37,376 nt of DNA from CAISOG01 sp044375625 (GCA_044375625.1 JBILMH010000014.1:1-37376); one strand, 5' to 3'. Counted from the stretch's first letter, positions 1-7,426 are shown. The notes: generated by a model not told the origin, from the letters alone. Made by a program: numbers and translations.

Positions 1-73
1 TGAAACAATGGCGTGGAATCGCCACTCGATACCTTAAAAATACAAAATCTTTCCTCGCCGCCGTCCACATCCG

Positions 74-379
74 ATGCATCATTATGTGGGCAAAAATCTC
101 GTGACTACACTATCTAATGGATTGGCCAGTGATGGCTGGCAGAATTTGCAATGGTCGATTGATTTGCTGTTGGGGCGGGCAAAAAATCTCTGTAACGCGT
201 CGGTTTCAATCGTGCTGTCCGATTATGGTCAGCAGGGGATGGCGGAGGGGGAAGAAATGCTTTGGCGGCCGCGGCAATACCCCTATATCCCCAACGCCTA
301 TGTTAAATACTATGACCCGGTGCATCCCCACCGATCCCGCCTAATCCTGAGTCAGCATCAGGCCAAACCAGCCTGCTAG
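74..379 (+). CDS. Small hypothetical protein
   Basis: An open frame of 101 codons whose codon choice resembles the core genes nearby (many third-position G or C). I recognise no family. The product is soluble-looking, with no clear signal peptide or membrane helix, and has an aromatic stretch around residues 66-82 (RPRQYPYIPNAYVKYYDP). No convincing ribosome binding site precedes the ATG, and the same frame is open back only to position 38, so it could be the end of a gene broken by a frameshift or one starting elsewhere. It converges on and overlaps the DUF465 gene by four bases at the stop codons. A second frame on the same strand (117-344) looks less protein-like. Confidence 0.4.
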   Translation: MHHYVGKNLVTTLSNGLASDGWQNLQWSIDLLLGRAKNLCNASVSIVLSDYGQQGMAEGEEMLWRPRQYPYIPNAYVKYYDPVHPHRSRLILSQHQAKPAC

Positions 380-570
380 GCAATAATGTCGGGCAGAATC
401 AGGGATCGCACCTGCTCAATTTGATCTTTTAAGGCCAATTTGCGCTTTTTAAGCCGTTGAATGCTCAATTGATCCACACCAGCATCTTCAGAAAGGCGAT
501 CAATCATCATATCCAGATCTTGGTGCTCCGCCAAAAGCTCATTTAACTGCTGTTTTAAACTTAGCCCCAT
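376..570 (-). CDS. DUF465 (YdcH-like) small helical protein
   Basis: A 64-residue protein matching the DUF465/YdcH family, which is common in proteobacteria and of unknown function. The diagnostic pieces are visible: a first helix with LAEHQDLDMMIDRL, a turn with a short acidic segment, then QRLKKRKLALKDQIEQV. The family forms a small antiparallel helical hairpin or coiled coil, and the full length fits the family norm. The gene stands alone, divergent from trhO, and its stop codon overlaps the convergent hypothetical gene. Family membership is well supported; no role can be inferred from the neighbours. Confidence 0.9.
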   Translation of the reverse strand: MGLSLKQQLNELLAEHQDLDMMIDRLSEDAGVDQLSIQRLKKRKLALKDQIEQVRSLILPDIIA

Positions 571-743
571 CGGTACCGTCCAACAAAATCGACTGTGACA
601 AAAACTGTGGTTACCGCGACGCCAAAGGTTTTGTCATGGCGAGACAATTTCACAAGGCAAATAGAATAGCCGATTTATCCAATTTAGACCAGCACCATTT
701 TTGGCCTGTTCCTTTTGACAGAATTTTGCGCTATGAAAAAGTT

Positions 744-1679
744 ATGAATTACACCGTGGCCGCCTTTTACCGATTTACCACCATTGCCGATCCCGCCGGC
801 CTGTGTGCCCATTTGCGCTCATCTTTTTCGGCATTGGATCTGTGTGGCAGTTTGTTGGTGGCGACTGAGGGGGTGAATGGAACCCTGGCCGGCACGCCCC
901 AAGCCGTGGAGCAAATGTTGCAAGAGCTGCAAAATCAGGTTGGGTTGCAACTGGCCGAAGTGAAATTTTCATCCGCGCTTGAAAAGCCCTTTAATCGCCT
1001 GAAAATTCGTTTGAAAAAAGAAATTATCACCTTTCGTCAGCCCGCCGCCGATCCCAATCAGCAGGTTGGCATTTATGTGGCGCCAAAGGATTGGAATCAG
1101 CTGTTGGCCGACCCCGATGTGGTGGTGTTGGATACGCGCAACACCTATGAGACCGAAATTGGCAGTTTTGAGGGCGCGGTGGTGCCGCCCATTCAGCAAT
1201 TTACGGATCTGGCCGATTTTATTCGCAACCAGCTGGCTGAGGCTAAGCAAAAAAAGATTGCGATGTTTTGCACCGGCGGCATTCGGTGTGAAAAGGCATC
1301 GGCCTTTATGAAGGCTGAGGGATTTGCCGAAGTTTACCATCTGCAGGGCGGCATCCTGAAGTATTTGGAGGAGGTGGCGCCCGATGCCAGCAAGTGGCAG
1401 GGGGACTGTTATGTCTTTGACCGCCGGGTGGCGGTTGGCCACGGCCTGACCACCAGCCCCTATAGCCAATGTTTCTGCTGCGGCGATCCGTTGTCAGGGC
1501 AAGATCGTTTGCGCGCGGAGTTTGAGGAGGGGGTTTCCTGCCACCGCTGTGTTAACCAGACCAGTGAAGATGACAAAGCCCGCTTTCGTGCCCGCCATCG
1601 CAAGTTGATGCAACAGACGGGGGGTGGCGGCGGTTGCCCCACCGAAGGCTTGAGAGCAGAATCCGTCAATGCCGCCTGA
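744..1679 (+). CDS. trhO: tRNA uridine(34) hydroxylase TrhO (rhodanese-like)
   Basis: This family (formerly YceA) hydroxylates uridine 34 of tRNAs on the way to 5-carboxymethoxy- or 5-methoxyuridine. From the chosen start the protein has 311 residues. The N-terminal ferredoxin-like UPF0176 part begins MNYTVAAFYRF. The rhodanese domain follows, with the catalytic-loop motif CTGGIRCEK (Cys near residue 176), and a cysteine-rich tail (CFCCGDPLSGQDR, CHRC) ends the protein. An ATG at 636 would add 36 residues that do not look like the family, so the ATG at 744 is preferred. The 3' end overlaps rimM by 11 bp, which suggests coupled translation. The C-terminus ends in a Gly-rich, poorly conserved stretch. 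Confidence 0.93.
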   Translation: MNYTVAAFYRFTTIADPAGLCAHLRSSFSALDLCGSLLVATEGVNGTLAGTPQAVEQMLQELQNQVGLQLAEVKFSSALEKPFNRLKIRLKKEIITFRQPAADPNQQVGIYVAPKDWNQLLADPDVVVLDTRNTYETEIGSFEGAVVPPIQQFTDLADFIRNQLAEAKQKKIAMFCTGGIRCEKASAFMKAEGFAEVYHLQGGILKYLEEVAPDASKWQGDCYVFDRRVAVGHGLTTSPYSQCFCCGDPLSGQDRLRAEFEEGVSCHRCVNQTSEDDKARFRARHRKLMQQTGGGGGCPTEGLRAESVNAA

Positions 1680-2238
1680 ACAACTGCCTGAACATCTGAT
1701 TCCTGTCGCGCAGGTGGTGCGGCCGCATGGCATAAGGGGGGCGCTGAAGATCAAAAGCCACACCAGCCCGCCTGAGCAGTTGTTGGACTATCAACCCCTG
1801 TTAACCGCTGAGGGGGTGGCGGTACGCCTTAAGCTGCAAGCGCAGCAGGGAGATATGCTGTTGGTGACCTGTGATGGAATTGCCGATCGCACGGCGGCGG
1901 AGGTCTGGACGGGCTGTTGGCTGTATGTCGATCGTGGCCAGCTGCCCAAACTGGATGAGGATGAGGAGTTTTATTGGGCGGATCTAATCGGCCTGCGGGT
2001 GGTGGATCCGGCCGCCCAGCCGTTAGGGGTAGTGCAAACGGTGGAAAATCACGGCGCGGGCGATCTGCTGGTTATCCGCTGGCTGAACCCCAATGACCCT
2101 AAGCTGGCGGCGGTGGCCAACATGGCCGTTCCGTTCAGCAAGGCATGGGTGCCGACGGTCAACCTTAAGGACGGCTGGCTGATGCTGCAATTGCCCGAAT
2201 CCCCCGCAGAATCCCCCGCAGAATCTGCTGCCGAGTAG
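1669..2238 (+). CDS. rimM: Ribosome maturation factor RimM
   Basis: RimM assists assembly of the 30S head, binding S19 during 16S rRNA maturation. The 189-residue protein shows the N-terminal RimM barrel (PVAQVVRPHGIRGALKIKSHT) and then the PRC-barrel segment with EEFYWADLIGLRVVD and the linker GVVQTVENHGAGDLLVI. The C-terminal VPFSKAWVPTVNL is the usual end of the PRC barrel. It overlaps trhO by 11 bp. In many bacteria rimM lies in an rpsP-rimM-trmD-rplS operon; here none of those partners is adjacent. The last 13 residues are a near-tandem repeat of ESPA units from a 15-bp DNA repeat (about 2199-2228), which looks like a recent slippage expansion. Confidence 0.94.
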   Translation: MPPEQLPEHLIPVAQVVRPHGIRGALKIKSHTSPPEQLLDYQPLLTAEGVAVRLKLQAQQGDMLLVTCDGIADRTAAEVWTGCWLYVDRGQLPKLDEDEEFYWADLIGLRVVDPAAQPLGVVQTVENHGAGDLLVIRWLNPNDPKLAAVANMAVPFSKAWVPTVNLKDGWLMLQLPESPAESPAESAAE

Positions 2239-2311
2239 CGGGTTTTGCTGGCCAAAGGGGGGGCAGCGGTGCTAAAGCATGGCAAGTTTGCTTTCTGTTT
2301 GTTAACAACCC

Positions 2312-3262
2312 ATGCGCCTTCCCCTGACCATTGGTACCCGCGGTAGCCCCCTGGCGTTGGCACAGGCGGCGGAGGTTTGGCAATATCTGGCGCGCTTTGA
2401 CCACCGCCTGGCTGCCCCCAATGCGGTGAAGATTGAGGTGATTCAAACCAGCGGCGATCGCTTTTTGGAACGATCGCTCAGCGACATTGGCGGCAAAGGC
2501 CTGTTTACCAAAGAGATTGAGGAAGCGTTGCTGTGTGGCGCCATCGATATCGCCGTTCATTCGATGAAGGATCTGCCCACCATTTTGCCCGATGGGCTGG
2601 TAATCGGCGCGGTACTGCCGCGTGAGGATCCCCGCGATGCGATGATGTCGCCAATCGCCAACACCATCACCGCCCTGCCGCAGGGGGCAAAAGTGGGCAG
2701 CGCCAGTTTGCGGCGGCGGGCACAGCTGTTGCACCTGCGCCCCGATTTGCGGGTAGAGCTGTTGCGCGGCAATGTGCAAACCCGCCTGCGCAAGTTGGAG
2801 GAGGGGGATTTTGCCGCCACCCTGTTGGCGGTGGCGGGGCTAAAGCGCCTATCGCTGATGGATAAATCGTCGGCGATTCTGTCAACCGATGTCATGCTGC
2901 CGGCGGTGGCGCAGGGGGCGATTGGGGTCGAATGCCTGGCCAACAACGATGCGGTGATGGCGTTGTTGGACGCCGCCAACCATACGCCCACCGCCATTTG
3001 TGTGCAGGCGGAGCGGGCGATGTTGCGGGTATTGGATGGTTCCTGCCGCACGCCGATTGCCGCCCTGGCGGTTATCGACGATGCCACGGGGCTGTTGCGC
3101 CTGGATGGATTGGTTGCCACCCCCGATGGCAAAAGGATTGAGCGCCTGCAGCTGGACAGCACCCCCGATCAGGCGCGTCAATTGGGGAAAGAGCTGGGCA
3201 AGGCCTTACGCAACCGTATCGGCGAATGCTTTTTCTTCGCCCCCACCCATCTGCCCGACTAA
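2312..3262 (+). CDS. hemC: Hydroxymethylbilane synthase (porphobilinogen deaminase)
   Basis: HemC joins four porphobilinogen molecules into hydroxymethylbilane in cytoplasmic tetrapyrrole synthesis. The 316-residue protein is full length. Landmarks are GTRGSPLALAQ near the N-terminus, IQTSGDR, GGKGLFTKEIE, AVHSMKDLPT, SLRRRAQL, LRGNVQTRL and the cofactor-binding cysteine in LDGSCRTPI (about residue 245). No strong ribosome binding site is visible, but the start fits the family. The last codon and stop (GAC TAA) lie in a 30-bp sequence repeated at 4452-4481 beyond the next gene, so the downstream HATPase gene looks inserted at the hemC 3' end. Confidence 0.97.
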   Translation: MRLPLTIGTRGSPLALAQAAEVWQYLARFDHRLAAPNAVKIEVIQTSGDRFLERSLSDIGGKGLFTKEIEEALLCGAIDIAVHSMKDLPTILPDGLVIGAVLPREDPRDAMMSPIANTITALPQGAKVGSASLRRRAQLLHLRPDLRVELLRGNVQTRLRKLEEGDFAATLLAVAGLKRLSLMDKSSAILSTDVMLPAVAQGAIGVECLANNDAVMALLDAANHTPTAICVQAERAMLRVLDGSCRTPIAALAVIDDATGLLRLDGLVATPDGKRIERLQLDSTPDQARQLGKELGKALRNRIGECFFFAPTHLPD

Positions 3263-3286
3263 CTTCTCAGCGGATAATACCGCCCG
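3257..3286 (+). repeat. Direct repeat at hemC 3' end, copy 1
   Basis: Thirty bases beginning GACTAACTTCTCAGCGGATA, starting at the last codon of hemC and matching 4452-4481 at 29 of 30 positions (the difference is at 3279/4474). The two copies are 1195 bp apart and bracket exactly one gene. In both copies the leading GAC TAA is read in frame as a final Asp and the stop of the gene that precedes it. Confidence 0.9.
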
Positions 3287-3359
3287 TTCACACAGCCATC
3301 AGCATGGCTTATAACTTAATAGTAAAGCTGTCTATGTTTTATAGTTTGAGCCTCATAAC

Positions 3360-3388
3360 TTTACAATTTCAAATTTTTGCTTTATAGT
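3360..3388 (+). promoter_or_regulatory. Probable sigma70-type promoter of the HATPase-DUF4325 gene
   Basis: TTTACA at 3360-3365 and TATAGT at 3383-3388 with a 17-bp spacer, in a strongly AT-rich stretch. Transcription would start near 3395, just upstream of a G-rich ribosome binding site (AGGGGG) and the ATG at 3417. It lies inside the repeat-bounded insert, so the cargo gene seems to carry its own promoter. Confidence 0.55.
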
Positions 3389-3416
3389 AAGCCATAAGAA
3401 CCAGACAGGGGGCGTT

Positions 3417-4457
3417 ATGGCAAAACCATCCAAAATTCAGCTTTTAAGGGCGTCGGTGACCGCAGATGTGGTGCAACATCCGTCTGATTTGGCGCGCCTG
3501 TACATGGATCGCCATCACTTCTCACGGGCGACCGCAACAAAATATATTCAGCAGTTAGAGGCGGAGGGGTGGATTGCTCGCAGCGGTTCCAAAACGCGTC
3601 CCATCTTCAGCCCAGGCTATAAACGAAAAATTGAAAAAACCTATGAAATTTCTGGTCTTGAGGAGGATCAGGTTTGGAGGAAGGATTTTTACCCGTACTT
3701 TCAGTTTCTGCCCAATATTTTAAGCATTGTGACCTATGGCTTTACCGAAATGCTGAACAACGCCATCGATCATTCAGAGGGTAAATTTGTCTATATCTGT
3801 GCAGAACAAACTGAAGAAAAAATTTTATTAATCATTGCTGATAATGGAATTGGTATTTTTGCAAAAATTGCTAAAGCTATGAAGTTTCCAGATATGAGGC
3901 TGGCTTTTTTTGAGCTATCCAAGGGAAAATTTACCACAGACCCTAAGAGACACAGTGGTGAGGGTATATTTTTTACTTCTCGTATGTTTGATAGATTTTG
4001 TATTAGTGCCAATAAGCTGGATTTCGATCATGATGTTGATCGGGATAACGATTCGTTTGGCGAGATAACCGAAGATTTTGGATCTGGAACAAAGGTTTTG
4101 ATGGTCATTGCCCTGAACAGCAATCGCGTCGCCAAAGATATTTTTGATGAATACACCAATGTGCCCGATGATTATGAATTTTCCAAAACCATCGTGTCGA
4201 TGAAATTGGCGCAATACGGGGATGAACTGTTGATGTCGCGATCACAGGCCAAAAGACTCGTCACCAGGTTTGATCTCTTTAAAAAAGTCGTTTTGGATTT
4301 TGATGGGGTTGAGGAGGTTGGCCAGGCCTTTGCCGACGAATTGTTCCGCGTCTATGCGATCGCGCACCCAGATGTTGAATTGGTTCCTATAAACATGACC
4401 AGACAGGTTGAAAAAATGCGGCTTCGTGCGATAGCCACTAGGGATTATCGTGACTAA
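3417..4457 (+). CDS. Winged-helix / HATPase / DUF4325 (STAS-like) protein
   Basis: A 346-residue protein of three apparent parts. Residues 1-70 resemble a winged helix-turn-helix (RATATKYIQQLEAEGWI). Residues about 100-235 are a GHKL-type ATPase: N-box FTEMLNNAIDHS, G1 box DNGIGI (about 142-147) and a G2-like segment GEGIFFTSRMFD. Residues about 245-340 match the DUF4325 STAS-like domain (VLDFDGVEEVGQAFADELFRV). No His phospho-acceptor domain is visible, so it resembles an anti-sigma-type serine kinase fused to its partner more than a two-component kinase. The middle of the gene is much richer in A+T than hemC or maf. It has its own promoter, is bracketed by a 30-bp direct repeat, and its stop codon lies in the second copy, all of which suggest horizontal gain. 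The signal sensed and the target are unknown. Confidence 0.85.
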   Translation: MAKPSKIQLLRASVTADVVQHPSDLARLYMDRHHFSRATATKYIQQLEAEGWIARSGSKTRPIFSPGYKRKIEKTYEISGLEEDQVWRKDFYPYFQFLPNILSIVTYGFTEMLNNAIDHSEGKFVYICAEQTEEKILLIIADNGIGIFAKIAKAMKFPDMRLAFFELSKGKFTTDPKRHSGEGIFFTSRMFDRFCISANKLDFDHDVDRDNDSFGEITEDFGSGTKVLMVIALNSNRVAKDIFDEYTNVPDDYEFSKTIVSMKLAQYGDELLMSRSQAKRLVTRFDLFKKVVLDFDGVEEVGQAFADELFRVYAIAHPDVELVPINMTRQVEKMRLRAIATRDYRD

Positions 4458-4481
4458 CTTCTCAGCGGATAATGCCGCCCG
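4452..4481 (+). repeat. Direct repeat at hemC 3' end, copy 2
   Basis: Second copy of the 30-bp sequence at 3257-3286, with one mismatch. It supplies the last codon and stop of the HATPase-DUF4325 gene and ends seven bases before the maf stop codon. Before the insertion this segment presumably joined hemC directly to the hemC-maf spacer. Confidence 0.9.
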
Positions 4482-4487
4482 CTAGCG

Positions 4488-5096
4488 TTAATCCTCGATC
4501 CAGCCATTGCCGAGCAGCAGGTTGCGGGTCAGGCACAGGGGCAGGCCGATGATGTTGCTGATGCTGCCCGACACCGATTGCACGAACGCCTCCGCCGCGC
4601 CCTGAATCGCATAGCCACCCGCCTTCCCCTGCCATTCATTGGTGGCGACAAAGCGGGCAATTTCCGCCTCGCTAAGCGATTTAAACTGCACCTGGGTGGT
4701 TGCCACCTTAACCACCGACTTGCCCGCAGGGTTGGCCAGCGCCACCCCCGTGTACACCCGATGGCGACGGCCAGAGTACAGCCGCCAGAATTTGGCCGCC
4801 TCCACCGCGTCAGCTGGCTTGCCCAGAATGCGTCGCCCAACCGCCACAATCGAATCGGCGGCCAGCACAAAGGTGGGCGGCGGAGCCGTATCCGCGCTGC
4901 TGCTATTAGCCAGTTGATCGCACACGACCTGCAACTTGGCGCAGGCAATCCGCCGCACATAGGCTAAGGGCACTTCGCGGGGCAGGGGGGTTTCATCAAT
5001 ATCGGCGGGGATAACCGCGGCGGGATCCACCCCAATCTGGCGCAACAATTCCAATCGGCGGGGGGAGGCTGAGGCCAGAATCAGCCGCTGGCGCAT
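4488..5096 (-). CDS. maf: Maf-family nucleoside triphosphate pyrophosphatase
   Basis: Maf proteins hydrolyse non-canonical or modified nucleoside triphosphates to monophosphates, cleaning the nucleotide pool. The 202-residue protein starts with the P-loop-like signature LILASASPRRLELLRQIG. It has the conserved DIDETPLP, the Lys-containing segment ACAKLQVV, LAADSIVAVGRRILGKP and the C-terminal GKAGGYAIQGAAEAFVQSVSGS. Length is normal. It lies 11 bp downstream of infA on the same strand, the usual alphaproteobacterial order, so the two are probably co-transcribed. A short Ser/Ala/Pro-rich insert (NSSSADTAPPP) before the LAADS motif is not typical. Confidence 0.95.
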   Translation of the reverse strand: MRQRLILASASPRRLELLRQIGVDPAAVIPADIDETPLPREVPLAYVRRIACAKLQVVCDQLANSSSADTAPPPTFVLAADSIVAVGRRILGKPADAVEAAKFWRLYSGRRHRVYTGVALANPAGKSVVKVATTQVQFKSLSEAEIARFVATNEWQGKAGGYAIQGAAEAFVQSVSGSISNIIGLPLCLTRNLLLGNGWIED

Positions 5097-5107
5097 GGTG
5101 CCGTACC

Positions 5108-5329
5108 CTATTTGTTAAAGCGAAAGATGATGCGCCCCTTGGTCAGGTCATAGGGGGTCATTTCCACATTGACCCGGTCGCCGATCAACACCTTTATACG
5201 ATTTTTGCGCAGCTTGCCAGAGCTCATGGCCAAAATAACGTGGTCATTTTCCAACCGGACGCGAAACATCGCGTTGGGCAACAATTCTGTTACCACGCCG
5301 GTAAATTCAATTAAATCTTCTTTGCTCAT
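5108..5329 (-). CDS. infA: Translation initiation factor IF-1
   Basis: IF-1 binds the 30S A site and supports start-codon selection. The 73-residue protein is a complete S1/OB-fold: MSKEDLIEFTGVVTELLPNA, then FRVRLENDHVILAMSSGKLR and the signature RIKVLIGDRVNVEMTPYDL, ending in TKGRIIFRFNK. The alphaproteobacterial feature of infA followed directly by maf is preserved. The start ATG is unambiguous because the N-terminus matches the family exactly. Confidence 0.98.
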   Translation of the reverse strand: MSKEDLIEFTGVVTELLPNAMFRVRLENDHVILAMSSGKLRKNRIKVLIGDRVNVEMTPYDLTKGRIIFRFNK

Positions 5330-5578
5330 GCGCCTTCAGCTAATGGTGGGCTGTAAATGATTGTCCCACAGGTCATAACGCCTTGTTTGGGCAATAGCAA
5401 GGGGGTCTGTATCCAAAGTGGCAAAATGGCTGGCGCCAACGCCGTCCCCCATTCCTCCTCCATCCCTCCCCCTTATTCTGCTTTCCCTGTCGTTAGGATG
5501 GCCTGCCCGCCAGTGTAACCACCCTATGCCACCAATTAACCGACCATCCATCATAAAATTGTGCCCACTATAACACTA
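5330..5578. other. Intergenic region upstream of infA, no gene seen
   Basis: About 250 bp between the infA start and the promoter of the small-gene island. It is moderately GC-rich with pyrimidine-rich runs around 5445-5475. No frame has convincing coding character, and I see no tRNA or clear terminator. It presumably holds the infA leader and promoter. Confidence 0.4.
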
Positions 5579-5608
5579 TTGACCACCATCCCATTCTTTT
5601 GTTATGAT
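5579..5608 (+). promoter_or_regulatory. Probable sigma70-type promoter of small-gene island
   Basis: TTGACC at 5579-5584 and TATGAT at 5603-5608, spacer 18 bp. Transcription would begin near 5615. The ATG at 5604 is therefore inside the -10 element, which decides the first gene's start in favour of 5652. Confidence 0.6.
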
Positions 5609-5651
5609 AAGTCGATTTTTTTTGAAACTTATAGAAAGCGGGGATTGCAAA

Positions 5652-5921
5652 ATGACATTTGTGAACAATAATACAACTGGCAGGTTTTCTAATCTTGAAA
5701 ATACTATGCGCGCACTAGTACTGACGTTTCGTGGTGAAGAACGGCCAACTCCACGCGAGCAAAGAATTTTCGCTGGTGTTGCTGCTGTCAGTTTTGCTGC
5801 ATTTGCATGTTTTACACTAAAAGTGCATCAAGATAGAGCGGCTAACGCTAATGCGGCACTTCAGGGTGTTGGTGGAAATCCGATTGCCCTTGTGTCAGCA
5901 TCTCAGCAAAAAGGAAGATAG
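5652..5921 (+). CDS. Small single-span membrane protein, unknown family
   Basis: An 89-residue protein starting at the ATG at 5652, behind AAGCGGGGATTG and downstream of a good promoter. It has a polar N-terminal half, one hydrophobic helix (about residues 46-62, FAGVAAVSFAAFACFTL) and a polar tail. I recognise no family. The codon style is AT-richer than the flanking core genes. It is followed after two bases by another small membrane protein gene, so the two form an operon. Confidence 0.55.
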   Translation: MTFVNNNTTGRFSNLENTMRALVLTFRGEERPTPREQRIFAGVAAVSFAAFACFTLKVHQDRAANANAALQGVGGNPIALVSASQQKGR

Positions 5922-5923
5922 TA

Positions 5924-6142
5924 ATGTCAGACACTCATAACGACGGTCAAATATCCTATTGCCAGGGGTTTGCTAATCGGGGGGCGGTATTGTCTCTTGG
6001 TGCCTTGGTAGCATCTGTGTGGGCTTCAAATTGTATTGATGGTGCAAATCCAACTGTATCTTATGTGGTTTTTGGTGGTATTACAGCTGCGATGGTTGCG
6101 GCGCCGACAGTTATTGAGCGGGTTACAGGGTGGGGGCGATAG
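5924..6142 (+). CDS. Small membrane protein, unknown family
   Basis: A 72-residue protein with AGGAAG just upstream of its ATG, starting two bases after the stop of the preceding gene. It has two hydrophobic segments (GAVLSLGALVASVWA and VVFGGITAAMVAAPTV) joined by a short polar loop (NCIDGANPTVS), so a two-helix hairpin is likely. No family is recognised. Coupling to the upstream gene suggests the two proteins act together, but nothing shows what they do. Confidence 0.6.
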   Translation: MSDTHNDGQISYCQGFANRGAVLSLGALVASVWASNCIDGANPTVSYVVFGGITAAMVAAPTVIERVTGWGR

Positions 6143-6262
6143 GAATCCTTCCCCCCTCCCAAGCCGCATCGCCCGCCGCTTGTCATTTTGTGAAAGTTTT
6201 CAATAAGCGTTTGACAGAAAAAACATTTTGCAGAAAAATAATTTTTTGGATAAGAGGTAAAA

Positions 6263-6523
6263 ATGCAAAATCCATCCTACGAATACATACATGACGGACT
6301 TGGCGATCCTGAAGAAGTGACGCCTGGAAAGAGTTTCGGTGCTGCATTATCTGCGGTAGCATGCATTGGTGTTGCTTTAGCCAATTTTACAGCCCAGGCA
6401 ACATCAAAGTATTCAAAACGGGGGGCTTTTCACCCCCTAATTGCTGTTTTGGCTCCCCAAGCATCTCCTGAAACTCTGTTTCTTCTAAGACAACAAGCTT
6501 CTGAGCGGGCGGGACATTCTTAA
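6263..6523 (+). CDS. Small hydrophobic-segment protein, unknown family
   Basis: An 86-residue protein with AAGAGG upstream of the ATG and a TTGACA at 6211-6216, although no well-spaced -10 element stands out. One hydrophobic stretch (about residues 27-44, GAALSAVACIGVALANFT) sits between a charged N-terminus and a polar tail. I recognise no family. It is AT-rich and belongs to the same island as its neighbours. A sharp switch to GC-rich sequence follows its stop codon. Confidence 0.55.
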   Translation: MQNPSYEYIHDGLGDPEEVTPGKSFGAALSAVACIGVALANFTAQATSKYSKRGAFHPLIAVLAPQASPETLFLLRQQASERAGHS

Positions 6524-6524
6524 C

Positions 6525-6689
6525 CCAACGGCGGTGGCGGGCGTGGGGTTGCGCCCGGCGATGATGTTGGCTCGCTGGACGGCTTGGGGGGAGTGTACAG
6601 AAAAAGTTGGGCGGTCGGGGCAGCAGGCTTGGTCGGTGGCGCGCAACATTATTGGCGGTGGTAAGCGCGGTGGCGGGCGCAAAAGCTAA
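6525..6689 (+). pseudogene. GC-rich gene-end fragment without a start
   Basis: Right after the AT-rich gene ending at 6523 the composition becomes GC-rich, and one frame reads as convincing protein for about 54 codons to a TAA at 6687-6689 (for example AVAGVGLRPAMMLARWTAWG and a basic end GGGKRGGGRKS). The frame has no plausible start or ribosome binding site; it is open upstream only into the overlapping gene. This looks like the 3' end of a core-style gene left behind, comparable with the serB end copy at 6729-6814. The parent gene is not in the window. Confidence 0.4.
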
Positions 6690-6728
6690 GACAGCCCTCT
6701 CTCTCCCCCCCTCTAAATCCCCGCCAAC

Positions 6729-6814
6729 CCCCTACATCCCGCCCAACCCCTGAAACGCCAGCAGGCTGGCGGCATTATGCTGAACAATGGCGTAGAGGGA
6801 TCCCAGCAGCACCG
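6729..6814 (-). pseudogene. Duplicated 3' end of serB
   Basis: Eighty-six bases matching 7427-7512, the 3' end of serB, at 81 of 86 positions in the same orientation, 698 bp apart. The copy still reads as the last SerB residues (GSLYAIVQHNAASLLAFQGL then GGM and stop), with only Asn-to-Tyr and Val-to-Ala changes in the clear part. It has no beginning and ends abruptly in AT-rich sequence at about 6815. Together with the real serB end it brackets the 162-residue orphan gene. Confidence 0.9.
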
Positions 6815-6916
6815 CCCAACAAGAAAAAATTAAAAAAGCGGTATAAATAGCTTGACAAAAACCAAAAAATATATAGCATTGCCTTATAGTAATTCTAAAG
6901 CCTTAGGAATGGTATA

Positions 6917-7405
6917 ATGGCTAATGCAGCTGGCACATTGCAATGTCATAAAAAGCAAATTCATCAATGGGTAAATCTTCCCTTGTTTTTGCTGGCCTCT
7001 GGGGTAATAGGTGTTAATTATGTGCAAAACCACCCAAAAGATTTTCCTGTTCTTACAAAAATAACTGCCCCAGTCGCAAATGTTGCCAGGGGTGCTCAAG
7101 GAATGGCAATGGGTTTATTGCCAGTAGCTGCATATTTTGGCGTTGAACTTGGAAACAGGTGCAAAAGAAATGGCAAGAAGGAATCTGAATCTGAAGGAAA
7201 TAATAGTGGTGCTTTAGTCACTGCACAAATTGCGTTAGCCAATGCGCAAACAGCGTTAGCCAATGAACAGCTCAGGCAGATACGGGCGGTTTCACCAACG
7301 ATCCCAAGCATAAATTTAGCTAGTAAACCCTTAGCAGTAGATTCAGGGAGCAGTAGTGGATCTGTTTATATTCTACAACAATATCGGCCAGGTCGGTTGC
7401 TCTAA
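6917..7405 (+). CDS. Orphan membrane-associated protein with an ALANAQT repeat
   Basis: A 162-residue protein of unknown family in AT-rich DNA. A first hydrophobic helix (about residues 20-35, LPLFLLASGVIGVNYV) is followed by a second, weaker one (about 60-78, GMAMGLLPVAAYFGVEL), then a basic/acidic linker (KRNGKKESESEG). Next comes a short heptad-like repeat, AQIALANAQTALANEQL (about 100-116), that could form a coiled coil, and a Ser/Gly-rich tail. TAGGAA precedes the ATG. The gene converges on serB and sits between serB and a copy of the serB 3' end, so it looks like recently acquired cargo. Confidence 0.6.
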   Translation: MANAAGTLQCHKKQIHQWVNLPLFLLASGVIGVNYVQNHPKDFPVLTKITAPVANVARGAQGMAMGLLPVAAYFGVELGNRCKRNGKKESESEGNNSGALVTAQIALANAQTALANEQLRQIRAVSPTIPSINLASKPLAVDSGSSSGSVYILQQYRPGRLL

Positions 7406-7426
7406 AATTCTTGCGCAATCTAAAAT

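Noticed and set aside
6485..6682. Minus-strand frame of 65 codons
   Set aside because: It is Pro/Arg-rich and lacks a ribosome binding site; the plus-strand fragment in the same place looks more like protein.
6852..6890. Promoter for the 162-residue orphan gene (TTGACA at 6852, TATAGT at 6885)
   Set aside because: The spacing of 27 bp is too long, and no better-placed -10 element stands out, so it is not listed as a promoter.
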